Assembly: GCA_011523305.1 (NCBI GenBank)
Contig: WTHB01000152.1
Span: 1 to 35,014 of the forward strand
DNA length: 35,014 nucleotides
Source: Planctomycetaceae bacterium
GTDB lineage: Bacteria > Planctomycetota > Planctomycetia > Pirellulales > UBA1268
Reading direction: 5' to 3'
The notes below the pieces were generated by a model. It did not search any database. It was given only the letters and a program-made list of their open reading frames with translations, and was not told where the DNA came from. A program made the translations under genes and the position numbers. Every line of letters starts with the position of its first letter. Positions within the stretch are counted from its first letter, which is position 1. Below, piece after piece: positions 1 through 8,099 of this stretch.

Positions 1-320
1 AGTCAACAATATAAAGCCCGGGCCAGATCGCTTAACTCTTGGTTGTTTGATGTCGCACCCGAATTCCTATCAACCGCTGTCATGATTGCCAACTCCAACA
101 ACTGTGAAACGTTGACCGCGACCGCAACGAGAGAAAAACACCACCCCTGCGGATCTCCGCAGGAAGCCGGCAATCCCAAACACTTCACCTGCGGCTATTT
201 TGCTTCTGATTCTACATCTAGCCATGACCCGTAATTGGGCTCCTCCGCCCCCCCGCATTTTCGCCCCTCACGCAAAGCCTCTGGCCTTTCCTTCACACAC
301 GCTACCGGCGTGTAGGTCCA
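1..320. other. Left-edge intergenic stretch, no gene seen
   Basis: I see no convincing gene here. The short reading frames have no recognisable motif, and they overlap one another on both strands. The stretch lies downstream of the sulfotransferase-like gene that ends the minus-strand operon. It contains an inverted repeat at 146-163, listed separately as a possible terminator for that operon. Confidence 0.6.
134..163 (-). terminator. Possible terminator of the left-arm operon
   Basis: Read on the minus strand, CCTGCGGAGATCCGCAGG (163 to 146) is a perfect inverted repeat able to form a 7-bp GC-rich stem with a 4-base loop. It is followed seven bases later by a run of five T (138 to 134). It lies about 160 bases past the stop of the last minus-strand gene, a sensible place for operon termination. 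The gap between stem and T-run is longer than in a classical intrinsic terminator, so the call is tentative. Confidence 0.4.
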
Positions 321-1082
321 TCATACATCAACAACCCTCTTAAGCCCTCGCCAAATCCGACCCAGAAATGTCTTGGCGAGATTTCGCTTGTACCAAGACC
401 TTATCCTCGGAATCGGATCTCTTCGATTGAGACGTTCGCCCTGATAACCTACAGGAATCGCCACCCCTAACTCGGCCAGCAGCGGAGGAATTACATCACT
501 CTTGGAATAGGCAATCGTCCGGACATCACGGAAACAGCTTCGGTACGTTCTCAGCATTGTTTCAAAGTCTGTAAGCCAACCGTTGGGATTGAGGCATCGA
601 TAAGACGCTGGCTCCTTACTGGGCCCAAGTGGCGTCTTCATAATTTCGTTACTGTACGAGCTCCACCAATCACCTCGTTCTCGCATGACGACGAGCACTA
701 CAAAATCGCAGTCCTTAACCCATGTTCCGAACAAGGAACGCAACCGCTCACATTCCTCTGCACTCCGAATAAATGACAACGCCTCCGCACTAATGAGAAT
801 ATCTTTCCCGGGATGGGCTCGTATTATTTGCTGCAGTCGCTCCCCGACGTCGGCGGGACTCGTATACCACGACGGAAAAGGCACGACCCCATCGCGAAGC
901 ACCGACAAAGGCACTTCGTGAGCGTTTAATCCGTCTGCCATAGGCTGATACCAGACGAGGTTCTGCTCAAGCATCACCGAGCGATTATCATGGCAAAATC
1001 TTTGAAATGACGTGGTTCCGGTCTTATGCAGACCGATGTGCAAATAGACACGTATTTGCCGCTCTGACTCTAAGCCGTCCAT
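321..1082 (-). CDS. Sulfotransferase-like protein
   Basis: The product has 253 residues. Near the N-terminus, residues 15-27 (HIGLHKTGTTSFQ) match the P-loop-like 5'-phosphosulfate-binding motif of PAPS-dependent sulfotransferases. RERGDWWSS at 134-142 resembles the 3'-phosphate-binding motif, with Arg134 and Ser142 the likely contacts. Proteins of this type transfer sulfate from PAPS to hydroxyls of carbohydrates. It is the last gene of a minus-strand polysaccharide operon, next to two FkbM methyltransferases, so decoration of the polymer with sulfate is the likely role (inference). There is no signal peptide, so it should act in the cytosol. An AGAGAAAG stretch a few bases upstream of the ATG may serve as ribosome site. 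The acceptor cannot be read from the sequence, and some members of this fold have no proven sulfotransferase activity. Confidence 0.75.
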   Translation of the reverse strand: MDGLESERQIRVYLHIGLHKTGTTSFQRFCHDNRSVMLEQNLVWYQPMADGLNAHEVPLSVLRDGVVPFPSWYTSPADVGERLQQIIRAHPGKDILISAEALSFIRSAEECERLRSLFGTWVKDCDFVVLVVMRERGDWWSSYSNEIMKTPLGPSKEPASYRCLNPNGWLTDFETMLRTYRSCFRDVRTIAYSKSDVIPPLLAELGVAIPVGYQGERLNRRDPIPRIRSWYKRNLAKTFLGRIWRGLKRVVDV

Positions 1083-1422
1083 CGCAACACTTTCTCTTAG
1101 TTTGGTAGCTTGCGTATTTCATGAAGACCTTAAGCACCACAACGGGCGACTCCCTCCTGGGCGCGCGGAAGCAGTTTTCCCAACTGCGCTATTAGGTCGA
1201 TCAACTAGATTATCCCGTCACAACCTTTCTTAAAAGTCCAGCTGACCAAGTCTCGACATATCTGGCGAGGGAGGAGCCCTGCTGTAGACTCTCGCCTTGC
1301 ATGAATCTTCTATACTCCTGATTAACACTAATAACAGACGGATTACTCGTTCCAACCGGTCTCTCTCTTCTTCCGATACCCAATTCATTTTTTCAGCAGT
1401 TACTCAACATATCTTGATGCAT
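1083..1422. other. 340-base gap inside the left arm, no gene seen
   Basis: This gap separates the first FkbM methyltransferase from the sulfotransferase-like gene. It looks AT-richer than the genes around it by eye, and I find no supported reading frame, RNA gene or clear terminator. It is long for an intra-operon spacer, so the sulfotransferase gene may have its own promoter here or may be a later addition. I cannot point to a specific promoter. Confidence 0.5.
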
Positions 1423-2172
1423 TCAAGTTTTGGGAATACAGATATAATCACAGAGCCCAGCAATTACCTTCTTTTCTGAGGTCTTTCGACATTCGTACCC
1501 AAGGGATTCAAGCAGCTCGACACAGGCCGCCTGAACCCCTGGATTATGACAGTCATGCGTAGCGAGAAAAATAAGTGGCTGCATGGACACAAGCGTTTCT
1601 TTTGCTCCTTGAAGGACATCAAACTCTGCCCCTTCCACATCAATCTTGAGTACATTTGGGGGCCGCGCTGTATCGCTCGCCACCAGTGAGTCTATCGACC
1701 TACCCGCTACCCGTAGACCGTCACTACTGTACGCGTGCCGCTCATACCGATTTGAGAACGCGCTGTGACCCCGCGAGAAGACAAGCACCCGGTCGCTGTC
1801 GCAGATCGCGAAGGGGTGGAGCTCGGCATTTTTAATATGATTAACCGAAATATGCTTTTTCCATCTCTTAATATTCATCTCCAGCGGTTCGAACGCATAC
1901 ACCCACTGACAGCACTTCGCGAAAACCATCGTAAGGTATCCTGCGTTAGCACCGATATCATAAACTATGTCTTGCTTTCCGATCCTTTGTTGCGCTTCCG
2001 CTACCGTCTCAGGCTCATATTGCCCGCAGCGATAAACATCACCAAGCGCAACCGACAACCGACACCCCCGCATTGGCCCAGCTACCACGGTTATCAAGGT
2101 CTCACGCGTTAGCGGCATTCTCCGCAAAATTTTCCTTGAGTAAAGGCCAAGGATATTTACAAAGTTCTGCAT
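1423..2172 (-). CDS. FkbM-family methyltransferase (copy 1)
   Basis: This 249-residue protein has the FkbM-type SAM-dependent methyltransferase pattern. DIGANAG at 72-78 is the SAM-binding glycine loop, FEP at 94-96 ends the second strand, and KIDVEGAE at 176-183 is the family hallmark. Such enzymes O-methylate sugar hydroxyls in polysaccharides and glycosylated natural products. It sits beside a second FkbM gene but differs from it almost everywhere outside the motifs, so the two are not a recent duplication and probably methylate different positions (inference). No clear Shine-Dalgarno sequence precedes the ATG. The N-terminal 60 residues are basic and carry no signal peptide, which suggests action in the cytosol on nucleotide-sugar or lipid-linked intermediates. 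Confidence 0.85.
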   Translation of the reverse strand: MQNFVNILGLYSRKILRRMPLTRETLITVVAGPMRGCRLSVALGDVYRCGQYEPETVAEAQQRIGKQDIVYDIGANAGYLTMVFAKCCQWVYAFEPLEMNIKRWKKHISVNHIKNAELHPFAICDSDRVLVFSRGHSAFSNRYERHAYSSDGLRVAGRSIDSLVASDTARPPNVLKIDVEGAEFDVLQGAKETLVSMQPLIFLATHDCHNPGVQAACVELLESLGYECRKTSEKKVIAGLCDYICIPKT

Positions 2173-2279
2173 AGTTTACACTCATTTAGAGGGCGTGACC
2201 TTCGTCCATCTGCCGGAATCTCCAATGAAATCTTCGCCCCACCTACTCAGCACTCCCCTTGTCTCTTACGGAACCCAAA

Positions 2280-3101
2280 TCACATAAAAGCAGCGAACCC
2301 CTCACGGAAAACGCCTTCGTCCTTACACGCAAGCAGATTTTGACACTCAGAAAAGCAATCTTTTTCGGAAACCCTTTCTAGCGACTCTCCTTCAAGACGA
2401 AACACCGTGAATCGCTTCGCCATCAAAAACTCTACCAATGACGCACCGCTATACCCATATCGCTCGGCATTCTGCTCAAAGATTTCGCAGTAGATAACGT
2501 CGACCCGATCAAGCAACCCGCCGCAGCCAAGCAAGACAGCTTGCTCCGCGCCTTCGACGTCAATTTTCAATAGCTTAACGTTTATCGACGGGAAGAGGTC
2601 ATCGAGCCTTAGCGTGACTGTTGTGAACCCTGTGTCCCCAATCCGATTCTGATCATCAGAGGGTCCGTCGGAAATATTGCTAAACCCCGTCGCTTCACCA
2701 AGCGCTGCCTGCACGGCTACAATGTTCTCGCTATCGTTTAGTGCGAGGTTCTCACACAAAAAGCGGTAAGTCCTCGGATGGGGCTCAAACGCAAACACGC
2801 GGCCCTTCTCGGTGACAAAAGTAGAGGCGGCAAGGCATAGGTGCCCTATATTTGCACCAATGTCTATATATGTGTCACCCGGTCGTAAAACTTTTTTCAG
2901 AACATCTAGGTCTTCGTTGCGATCTGCCCCTTCCACCCATAACCGCATTGATATCGAAGCCGGGTGGAGCCTTAATAAAAAACCCTCGCAATGTATTCGA
3001 AAGAATCGTGTCAGCCCTAACTTCCGAATGATCCGCGACGCCAGAAACCGCAAGGGCTTCTTTTCCTCCTTTAGTATTTCTATACAAGTCGAAAGCTTCA
3101 T
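2280..3101 (-). CDS. FkbM-family methyltransferase (copy 2)
   Basis: A 273-residue SAM-dependent methyltransferase of the FkbM family. DIGANIG at 80-86 forms the SAM loop, FAFEPHPRTY near 103-112 carries the acidic residue expected to bind the SAM ribose, and KIDVEGAE at 179-186 is the family signature. The likely reaction is O-methylation of a sugar in the repeat unit. It lies between the flippase gene (79 bases upstream in the transcript) and the other FkbM gene (107 bases downstream), all on the minus strand. The ATG is preceded by an A-rich stretch without an obvious ribosome site. The family assignment is firm. The sugar and position methylated are unknown. Confidence 0.87.
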   Translation of the reverse strand: MKLSTCIEILKEEKKPLRFLASRIIRKLGLTRFFRIHCEGFLLRLHPASISMRLWVEGADRNEDLDVLKKVLRPGDTYIDIGANIGHLCLAASTFVTEKGRVFAFEPHPRTYRFLCENLALNDSENIVAVQAALGEATGFSNISDGPSDDQNRIGDTGFTTVTLRLDDLFPSINVKLLKIDVEGAEQAVLLGCGGLLDRVDVIYCEIFEQNAERYGYSGASLVEFLMAKRFTVFRLEGESLERVSEKDCFSECQNLLACKDEGVFREGFAAFM

Positions 3102-3179
3102 TTTAGCATGTTTGCTCGCTTACTAAGAGTTTGGATTTAATAAAGATTACCTATTTGGACGAACAAGGGCTCCCACCAC

Positions 3180-4658
3180 TCATCCCCTCGAACTTGCTAT
3201 CGACAAAGCGTTGCCTGCGTAAACCCACAAACCAAACACGCAAGCCAAAACATACACGAAGGTAGATGACGCGATAAGCCCGTTTAGACCAAAATAGTTT
3301 GTGAGCACTGCTGCGGCAGCCACCTTGCTAATGCAAATCACGCATCCCAGTGCTATAAGCGGTCGCGTCCGACGCTGACTTGTAATCGCATAGACGAGGA
3401 CCATTGTCAGCACGTAGGGAGGAACCCTCCAAGCCCCCCAACGCAACGCAGCTGCGACGCGTTCCGAATGCCCCGGCATGAACGCGCCTCTTTCATAAAT
3501 AAACTCAACTATCTCGCTCGCATTCGCTGCGATGCCAGTCGCGATAACGACAGTTGCTATCACCAAACAGCCAATCCAGACGAGAACTTGCCGCATATTT
3601 TTCGGATTGCCTGTTTCACTAATCGTGGTCAACACTGGGAACATGCTCCGACAAATCGTCGTTGACACCAGCCCAAGCACAAGCGCAAGAACCCTATTCG
3701 CATACCCAAGAGTCGCAATCGATCCGCTGTTTAAGGTTGATGCAGCGAACTGGTCCACGATGTCAACGGTTCCAAGAAGAAAGTGCGCCGCGACCAAGAC
3801 ACCACAACCCCTAAGCACTTCTGCCTCTGCTCTACCGGGCCAAACGAACTGGGGCGGAGGCAATCTACCAATCCGTGACACCGAAAATCCGAGTAATGCA
3901 CATTGCGCTAGCAGCCCGACGAAACCACCGAAAACAAGCGCTTTCTCGTCCGCAAAGCTGAAGAGAGAAGCCATGATCATAAAAGCCGGCAGACACTCAA
4001 AAAGCGTATTCAAATGCGTGCGTGCAGCGATCGCACAACCCGCAAAGAATCTTGATGCTAGTGATGCGGGAACGGCAAGCCCGAGCACGATGACCATGCT
4101 AATGATTCGGTCTTGCTGCGTCTGCTCAAAAGAAAAAAAACCGGCTCGGATGATCGCTGGTATTCCAACAGTCACGAAAATACCGACAATACACCCGAGC
4201 ATCAGTACATAGCCGAAAAATCGCTTGACCAGATCATCGTTAACCTGCGCGTTCGTCCCTTGCCTGATGATTAATGGAACAACGGTAGATACGATCGCAG
4301 CTCCGAAAAAGGCTACTGGCCATTGCGTCAATGCAAAAGAAAATTGATATGCATCCACAATGTCGGACACGCCAAAACGTGCCGCTACGAGAATCTCCTT
4401 AGCTGCGGCGAGTACTTTTGTTATTAACAAAAAGAAACCAACCAACAACATCCCGCTAAGAATTGCTCGACTGCCATCCGTTGACCGAGAACGCAATCTC
4501 CCCAAGACACTGTTACCCACTGACCTGCAAGCCTCTGGGTTCGTACGGGTTGGAGATTGGCGATCACCGTCTGATACGCAAGTAGGCTTGATGGGCCTCA
4601 CGGAGCTGGACAACATCGGGGTTGCGGCGAAAACGTCACGTGCGGGCATGGCTTTCAT
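3180..4658 (-). CDS. MurJ/MviN-family lipid-linked oligosaccharide flippase
   Basis: A polytopic membrane protein of 492 residues, in the normal size range for MurJ/Wzx flippases. After a soluble head of about 65 residues, the first helix leads into KEILVAARFGVSDIVDAYQ, which matches the MurJ-type region after helix 1. Many hydrophobic segments follow to the C-terminus. In this setting it probably flips the undecaprenyl-linked repeat unit to the periplasm, taking the place of a classical Wzx, since no other flippase is in the window. I chose the ATG at 4658: it overlaps the upstream glycosyltransferase stop as ATGA, and AAAGGTG lies five bases before it. An in-frame ATG at 4697 would add 13 residues but would overlap the upstream gene more deeply. 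A true peptidoglycan lipid II flippase is less likely given the gene neighbours. Confidence 0.8.
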   Translation of the reverse strand: MKAMPARDVFAATPMLSSSVRPIKPTCVSDGDRQSPTRTNPEACRSVGNSVLGRLRSRSTDGSRAILSGMLLVGFFLLITKVLAAAKEILVAARFGVSDIVDAYQFSFALTQWPVAFFGAAIVSTVVPLIIRQGTNAQVNDDLVKRFFGYVLMLGCIVGIFVTVGIPAIIRAGFFSFEQTQQDRIISMVIVLGLAVPASLASRFFAGCAIAARTHLNTLFECLPAFMIMASLFSFADEKALVFGGFVGLLAQCALLGFSVSRIGRLPPPQFVWPGRAEAEVLRGCGVLVAAHFLLGTVDIVDQFAASTLNSGSIATLGYANRVLALVLGLVSTTICRSMFPVLTTISETGNPKNMRQVLVWIGCLVIATVVIATGIAANASEIVEFIYERGAFMPGHSERVAAALRWGAWRVPPYVLTMVLVYAITSQRRTRPLIALGCVICISKVAAAAVLTNYFGLNGLIASSTFVYVLACVFGLWVYAGNALSIASSRG

Positions 4659-5671
4659 GCACGCACCTTTCGTGTCCCTATCGTTCCAGGCCGCCAACTT
4701 GACAGGACATCTTTAACGTAGGCACTCACTCCGATAGGCCACAGACAAGCTACCAATATCCGTCCAAGTACTGTAATTTTTGACAGCCCCGCCTTGTCAC
4801 CGTTTTGCTGGATGTGCAGCCTAAACCGAGTCAAATTAACTGCTGCTCTCAGGAATTGGATTGGTGAGCAGAAAAAATGTCTCAACTCCATTCTCAACAT
4901 CTCCGCTGCCCATAAAGCTAACCCCGGAGCATTGCGCGCGATACCAATTCGCGCATGCGTCAGCGAGTCACTTTCGTCGAAATAAAATCGGACAATCTTG
5001 TTTATGTATCGTGTCTTGAAAGATCTTCCAAGACGTGCCCAGACAATACTTTCTGGCACAAACCCCTCAATGTGCTCCGGATAGGGGTGGGCCCGCAACA
5101 GATCAGTTCGCACAAACCCCCACTTTTCGCCACGCACACGATACAAGTATTGAATGGCAGCATAGTCGCTGTCGAAAACATCTGATGGAAATACGGAGCC
5201 TATAACTTTGCCTGCCGGCGTGGCACACAAGCCCCAAACTCCCGCAAAACTTCCGCGTTGTTGACTGGGGATACCCTCCCATGCTGCGAGTAAGTCTCCA
5301 ATCGCCGTAGACGGAGCCGCATCATCACTATCCCAAATGAGAATAAATTCGCCTTTTGCCATTCTTGCACCGTAATTAACTGCCGCCTTCTTATGTGCAT
5401 GCCGCTGCCAAAAATAGCGGATCGGAAAAGGTGCTCGGCTGGTCATTTGTCGCACTACCTCAGCAGTGTCGTCAGTCGACTCATCGTCGATGATCAGCCA
5501 CTCAAAATCTTGACAGCTTTGCTGTATAAGCGACTCATAGACTCTGGGCAAGGTCCTAACTCGATTAAAGGTAGGAGTACATACCGTAAATCGGATCCGA
5601 TAGCCCTTTGGCTCGTGCTTGGGACCAAGACTGCTGCCCTTCTTTTGCGGAACCAAGCCACCCAATGTCAT
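4655..5671 (-). CDS. Glycosyltransferase family 2
   Basis: The 338-residue product begins its fold at about residue 27 with FTVCTPTFNR, the classical GT-A start. DDES at 62-65 and DSDD at 114-117 follow, the latter being the DXD-type metal/nucleotide-sugar site. It should transfer a sugar from a nucleotide donor to the growing lipid-linked repeat unit on the cytosolic face. The C-terminal third is basic with hydrophobic stretches, compatible with membrane association. Its stop overlaps the flippase start by four bases, so the two are likely translationally coupled. AGGG seven bases before the ATG is a plausible ribosome site. Donor and acceptor cannot be predicted from what I see. Confidence 0.88.
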   Translation of the reverse strand: MTLGGLVPQKKGSSLGPKHEPKGYRIRFTVCTPTFNRVRTLPRVYESLIQQSCQDFEWLIIDDESTDDTAEVVRQMTSRAPFPIRYFWQRHAHKKAAVNYGARMAKGEFILIWDSDDAAPSTAIGDLLAAWEGIPSQQRGSFAGVWGLCATPAGKVIGSVFPSDVFDSDYAAIQYLYRVRGEKWGFVRTDLLRAHPYPEHIEGFVPESIVWARLGRSFKTRYINKIVRFYFDESDSLTHARIGIARNAPGLALWAAEMLRMELRHFFCSPIQFLRAAVNLTRFRLHIQQNGDKAGLSKITVLGRILVACLWPIGVSAYVKDVLSSWRPGTIGTRKVRA

Positions 5672-5774
5672 AGGTCAACCCTGGTGTTTCGGCGGCACAG
5701 CCTAGGCGTTGCTGGACCCAGCAATTTTCAATTCCCTGGCTCGAAAGCGTATGTTGGAGCGACGCGGCAGTCTC

Positions 5775-6932
5775 TCACTGCCATAAGGCTAAATAGCGAT
5801 CAGTCATGGTGTCCAGACTGAATCTTTCCACGACTCGCCGCCGAGAACGTCGCCCAAGGTCATCCCGCCGATCTTGATTAAGGGAAAGTATTTCACAAAG
5901 GGCCTTTCCTGCCGCCATCGCATTATTTCGGGGAACGAGCCTTCCACAGTCACCCAGTACTTCTGCGGTCCCCCCCGTGTCACTCGCTATACAGCATCGT
6001 TCACACGCCATCGCTTCCGCCAACACGTTTGGAAACCCTTCGTCTGCATTTGAAAAGAGTCCTATCACATCCGCTGCATTGAAAAGGTCTTCGACATCAT
6101 TCCTCAGGCCAAGCTGTAAGATGTGCGGTGCCAGCTTGAACTCAGCAATTAATCGCTGCAGCTCTTCGTTCTCGGATGTAACTCCGGCACCGGCTAAAAA
6201 GACACGGATTTTCGGATGTTCCTTCCGCGCATCAGCCACAGCCGCTAAGAATGTACGGTGGTCTTTCGCTGGATGCCATCGCCCAACCATTCCAACAACT
6301 TGTTCATCTGCACCAACCCCGAGTGATGCCCGCATTGCTTGTCTTTTTCTGGAATCGTGACAAAACCGCGTAAGATCGTATCCATTTGGCACACAAAGGG
6401 TTTTGCTCTTGTCATAGCCCATTCTGACATGGGTTTTCACGACCGCCTCTGAATTGCCAACAATGATGTCGGGTAACGTGCTAGATAACATTGCACATAC
6501 TGGCCTGATAAACCTTGATGATCCGAGCAGCTGAGTCCCCATCTCACTGGTACGAAGGTTCCACGTAAGGCAAAGTTTCCGGCGGCGGTCCAATCGCATA
6601 AAACCACCAAACAAATCCGCATGGTAAAGCCAGGTGCAAAGAACGGTGCTCTGATGCGCATCCATTAAACGCGACAAGCGACACATTGCCTGAGGCAGGT
6701 CCCACGCTTGACGCAAGTCAAGCGAGTACGCAGGTACCGTGAATTCACGTGAGTATGGGGGAAAAGGCAACAGACTTACGATCTGATTATCAGAACCCCG
6801 TTTATGCAGATTTCCGGCTAATCGCAGCACGGCATTTTCAGCGCCACCAATAGCTAGGCTAGTGATCAGGTGCGTCACGCGAGGCAACTTAGAATATTTT
6901 CTTCGAGCGGGATTCCGAATATTGTCCTCCAT
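5775..6932 (-). CDS. Glycosyltransferase family 4 (GT-B fold)
   Basis: A 385-residue GT-B glycosyltransferase. The N-terminal domain opens with HLITSLAIGGAENAV, the acceptor-side glycine-rich loop. The C-terminal domain starts near VVGMVGRWHPAKDH and holds the retaining-enzyme EX7E motif with Glu298 and Glu306 in EGFPNVLAEAMA. It should add one sugar of the repeat unit. I prefer the ATG at 6932 because GAGGGAAG sits about five bases upstream and this start leaves 11 bases after the preceding gene. An ATG at 6965 would overlap the upstream coding region by 22 bases and has no better site. It belongs to a minus-strand run of three glycosyltransferases. Confidence 0.88.
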   Translation of the reverse strand: MEDNIRNPARRKYSKLPRVTHLITSLAIGGAENAVLRLAGNLHKRGSDNQIVSLLPFPPYSREFTVPAYSLDLRQAWDLPQAMCRLSRLMDAHQSTVLCTWLYHADLFGGFMRLDRRRKLCLTWNLRTSEMGTQLLGSSRFIRPVCAMLSSTLPDIIVGNSEAVVKTHVRMGYDKSKTLCVPNGYDLTRFCHDSRKRQAMRASLGVGADEQVVGMVGRWHPAKDHRTFLAAVADARKEHPKIRVFLAGAGVTSENEELQRLIAEFKLAPHILQLGLRNDVEDLFNAADVIGLFSNADEGFPNVLAEAMACERCCIASDTGGTAEVLGDCGRLVPRNNAMAAGKALCEILSLNQDRRDDLGRRSRRRVVERFSLDTMTDRYLALWQ

Positions 6933-6943
6933 CGGGCTTCCCT

Positions 6944-8038
6944 CTAGGCCACCTGTCTGAAGCACGCAAGATATCGCTGGGCTATCTTTCGCGGATCAGA
7001 CATCTCGAGCAGGCGAGTGCTCGCTTGTGACCAAAGCGAAGCCGGCGCTTGCAGGCACCAATCAACCTTTTCGCATAGTTCCGCTCCAGAGATGGAGGTA
7101 ATCATGGAATCCCTGAGACCGCAGGCCTGCAAAAGGTCAATGGTCGCCGGTGACGCTGGAGTTGCGATCACTCTCAATCCCGCCGCTATCGCCTGCATCA
7201 AGGCATTCGGCTGGCCCTCATAGTGAGAGGAGAGCACAAAGACGTCTGATTGTCGCCAAATGGATTGATCGATGCGTCGATACCCAGGCAACTTGACAGA
7301 CGCTTGGATATTGTGTCTCGCGATCAGCTCCTCCAAGTGCTTTCTTTCGATGCCTTCCCCATAAATCGTCAACTCAGACCTTGGTCGCAACCGCAGTACG
7401 TCCCGGAATGCATTAACAAGATCCGTAAATCCTTTTTCGGGCGAAAGCCTTCCAATACTCAGTATTCGAATGGGCTCGCACCTTCCCCATTCCTTGTCTA
7501 CCACATCATTTCTCTCAGCTGAAACTTCACGTACAGGATTAGGAATAACAATTGTCTTATCCTGACACCTATTTGCCCACCGGACCCTTCGCACCATTGA
7601 TGCTGACTGCACAACGACCGCATCACTCTTGTTTAACACGAATGGATAGAGCACACGCCGGGGCCACGAAAGATTTATTTCCGGCAAGGATCCCTCTCGA
7701 AAGATTAGAGGGCTTTGAAGCATTCCGAGAAATTTGCCAAAGGCAAATACGAATGCCGCTTCAAAGCCAAAGACAAGCGTCACACAGACGCCATGCTTCC
7801 TTTCCCAAGCCCGTAACTTTGGCAATGCATACCGAGCTCGTGTGATATTAAGCACATGGAGATCAACAGAAACAGGGAGGTCCACGACTCTGATGCCACC
7901 TTCCCGGAGCAAAACTACTTGAACATTGAAACCCTCATTTGCCCACTGGTGACATAACTCAACAGCGACGTGCTCAGCCCCACCACCCCCCAGCGAGCTC
8001 AACACAAGTCGCACCGTTTGCGGTCCAGACACTTTCAT
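6944..8038 (-). CDS. Glycosyltransferase family 4 with altered EX7E motif
   Basis: A 364-residue GT-B glycosyltransferase. The N-terminal glycine loop is SSLGGGGAEHVA at 14-25, and the C-terminal domain begins at ILSIGRLSPEKGF near 192-204. In the donor-binding segment the first glutamate is present (Glu274 in YEGQPNALMQ), but the second position of EX7E is Gln282 instead of Glu. Family members usually need this region to bind the nucleotide sugar, so specificity or activity may differ. It lies 61 bases after the asparagine synthase gene and 11 bases before the next GT4 gene. It is clearly not identical to that neighbour, so this is not a recent tandem duplication. The role is one glycosidic linkage of the repeat unit (inference). 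Confidence 0.85.
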   Translation of the reverse strand: MKVSGPQTVRLVLSSLGGGGAEHVAVELCHQWANEGFNVQVVLLREGGIRVVDLPVSVDLHVLNITRARYALPKLRAWERKHGVCVTLVFGFEAAFVFAFGKFLGMLQSPLIFREGSLPEINLSWPRRVLYPFVLNKSDAVVVQSASMVRRVRWANRCQDKTIVIPNPVREVSAERNDVVDKEWGRCEPIRILSIGRLSPEKGFTDLVNAFRDVLRLRPRSELTIYGEGIERKHLEELIARHNIQASVKLPGYRRIDQSIWRQSDVFVLSSHYEGQPNALMQAIAAGLRVIATPASPATIDLLQACGLRDSMITSISGAELCEKVDWCLQAPASLWSQASTRLLEMSDPRKIAQRYLACFRQVA

Positions 8039-8099
8039 CTCGCCAATCTACTTATGTTTCTTATGCGGATCCCCACTTCAGTCCTATCAGCATTACGCT

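Noticed and set aside
3532-4212. 226-residue plus-strand frame
   Set aside because: It lies antisense to the flippase gene, has low-complexity Ser/Thr/Pro content, no motif and no operon partner; it is a shadow frame.
5775-8038. Tandem duplication of two GT4 genes
   Set aside because: The two proteins share only family motifs, with different lengths and different donor-site residues, so they are not a recent duplication.
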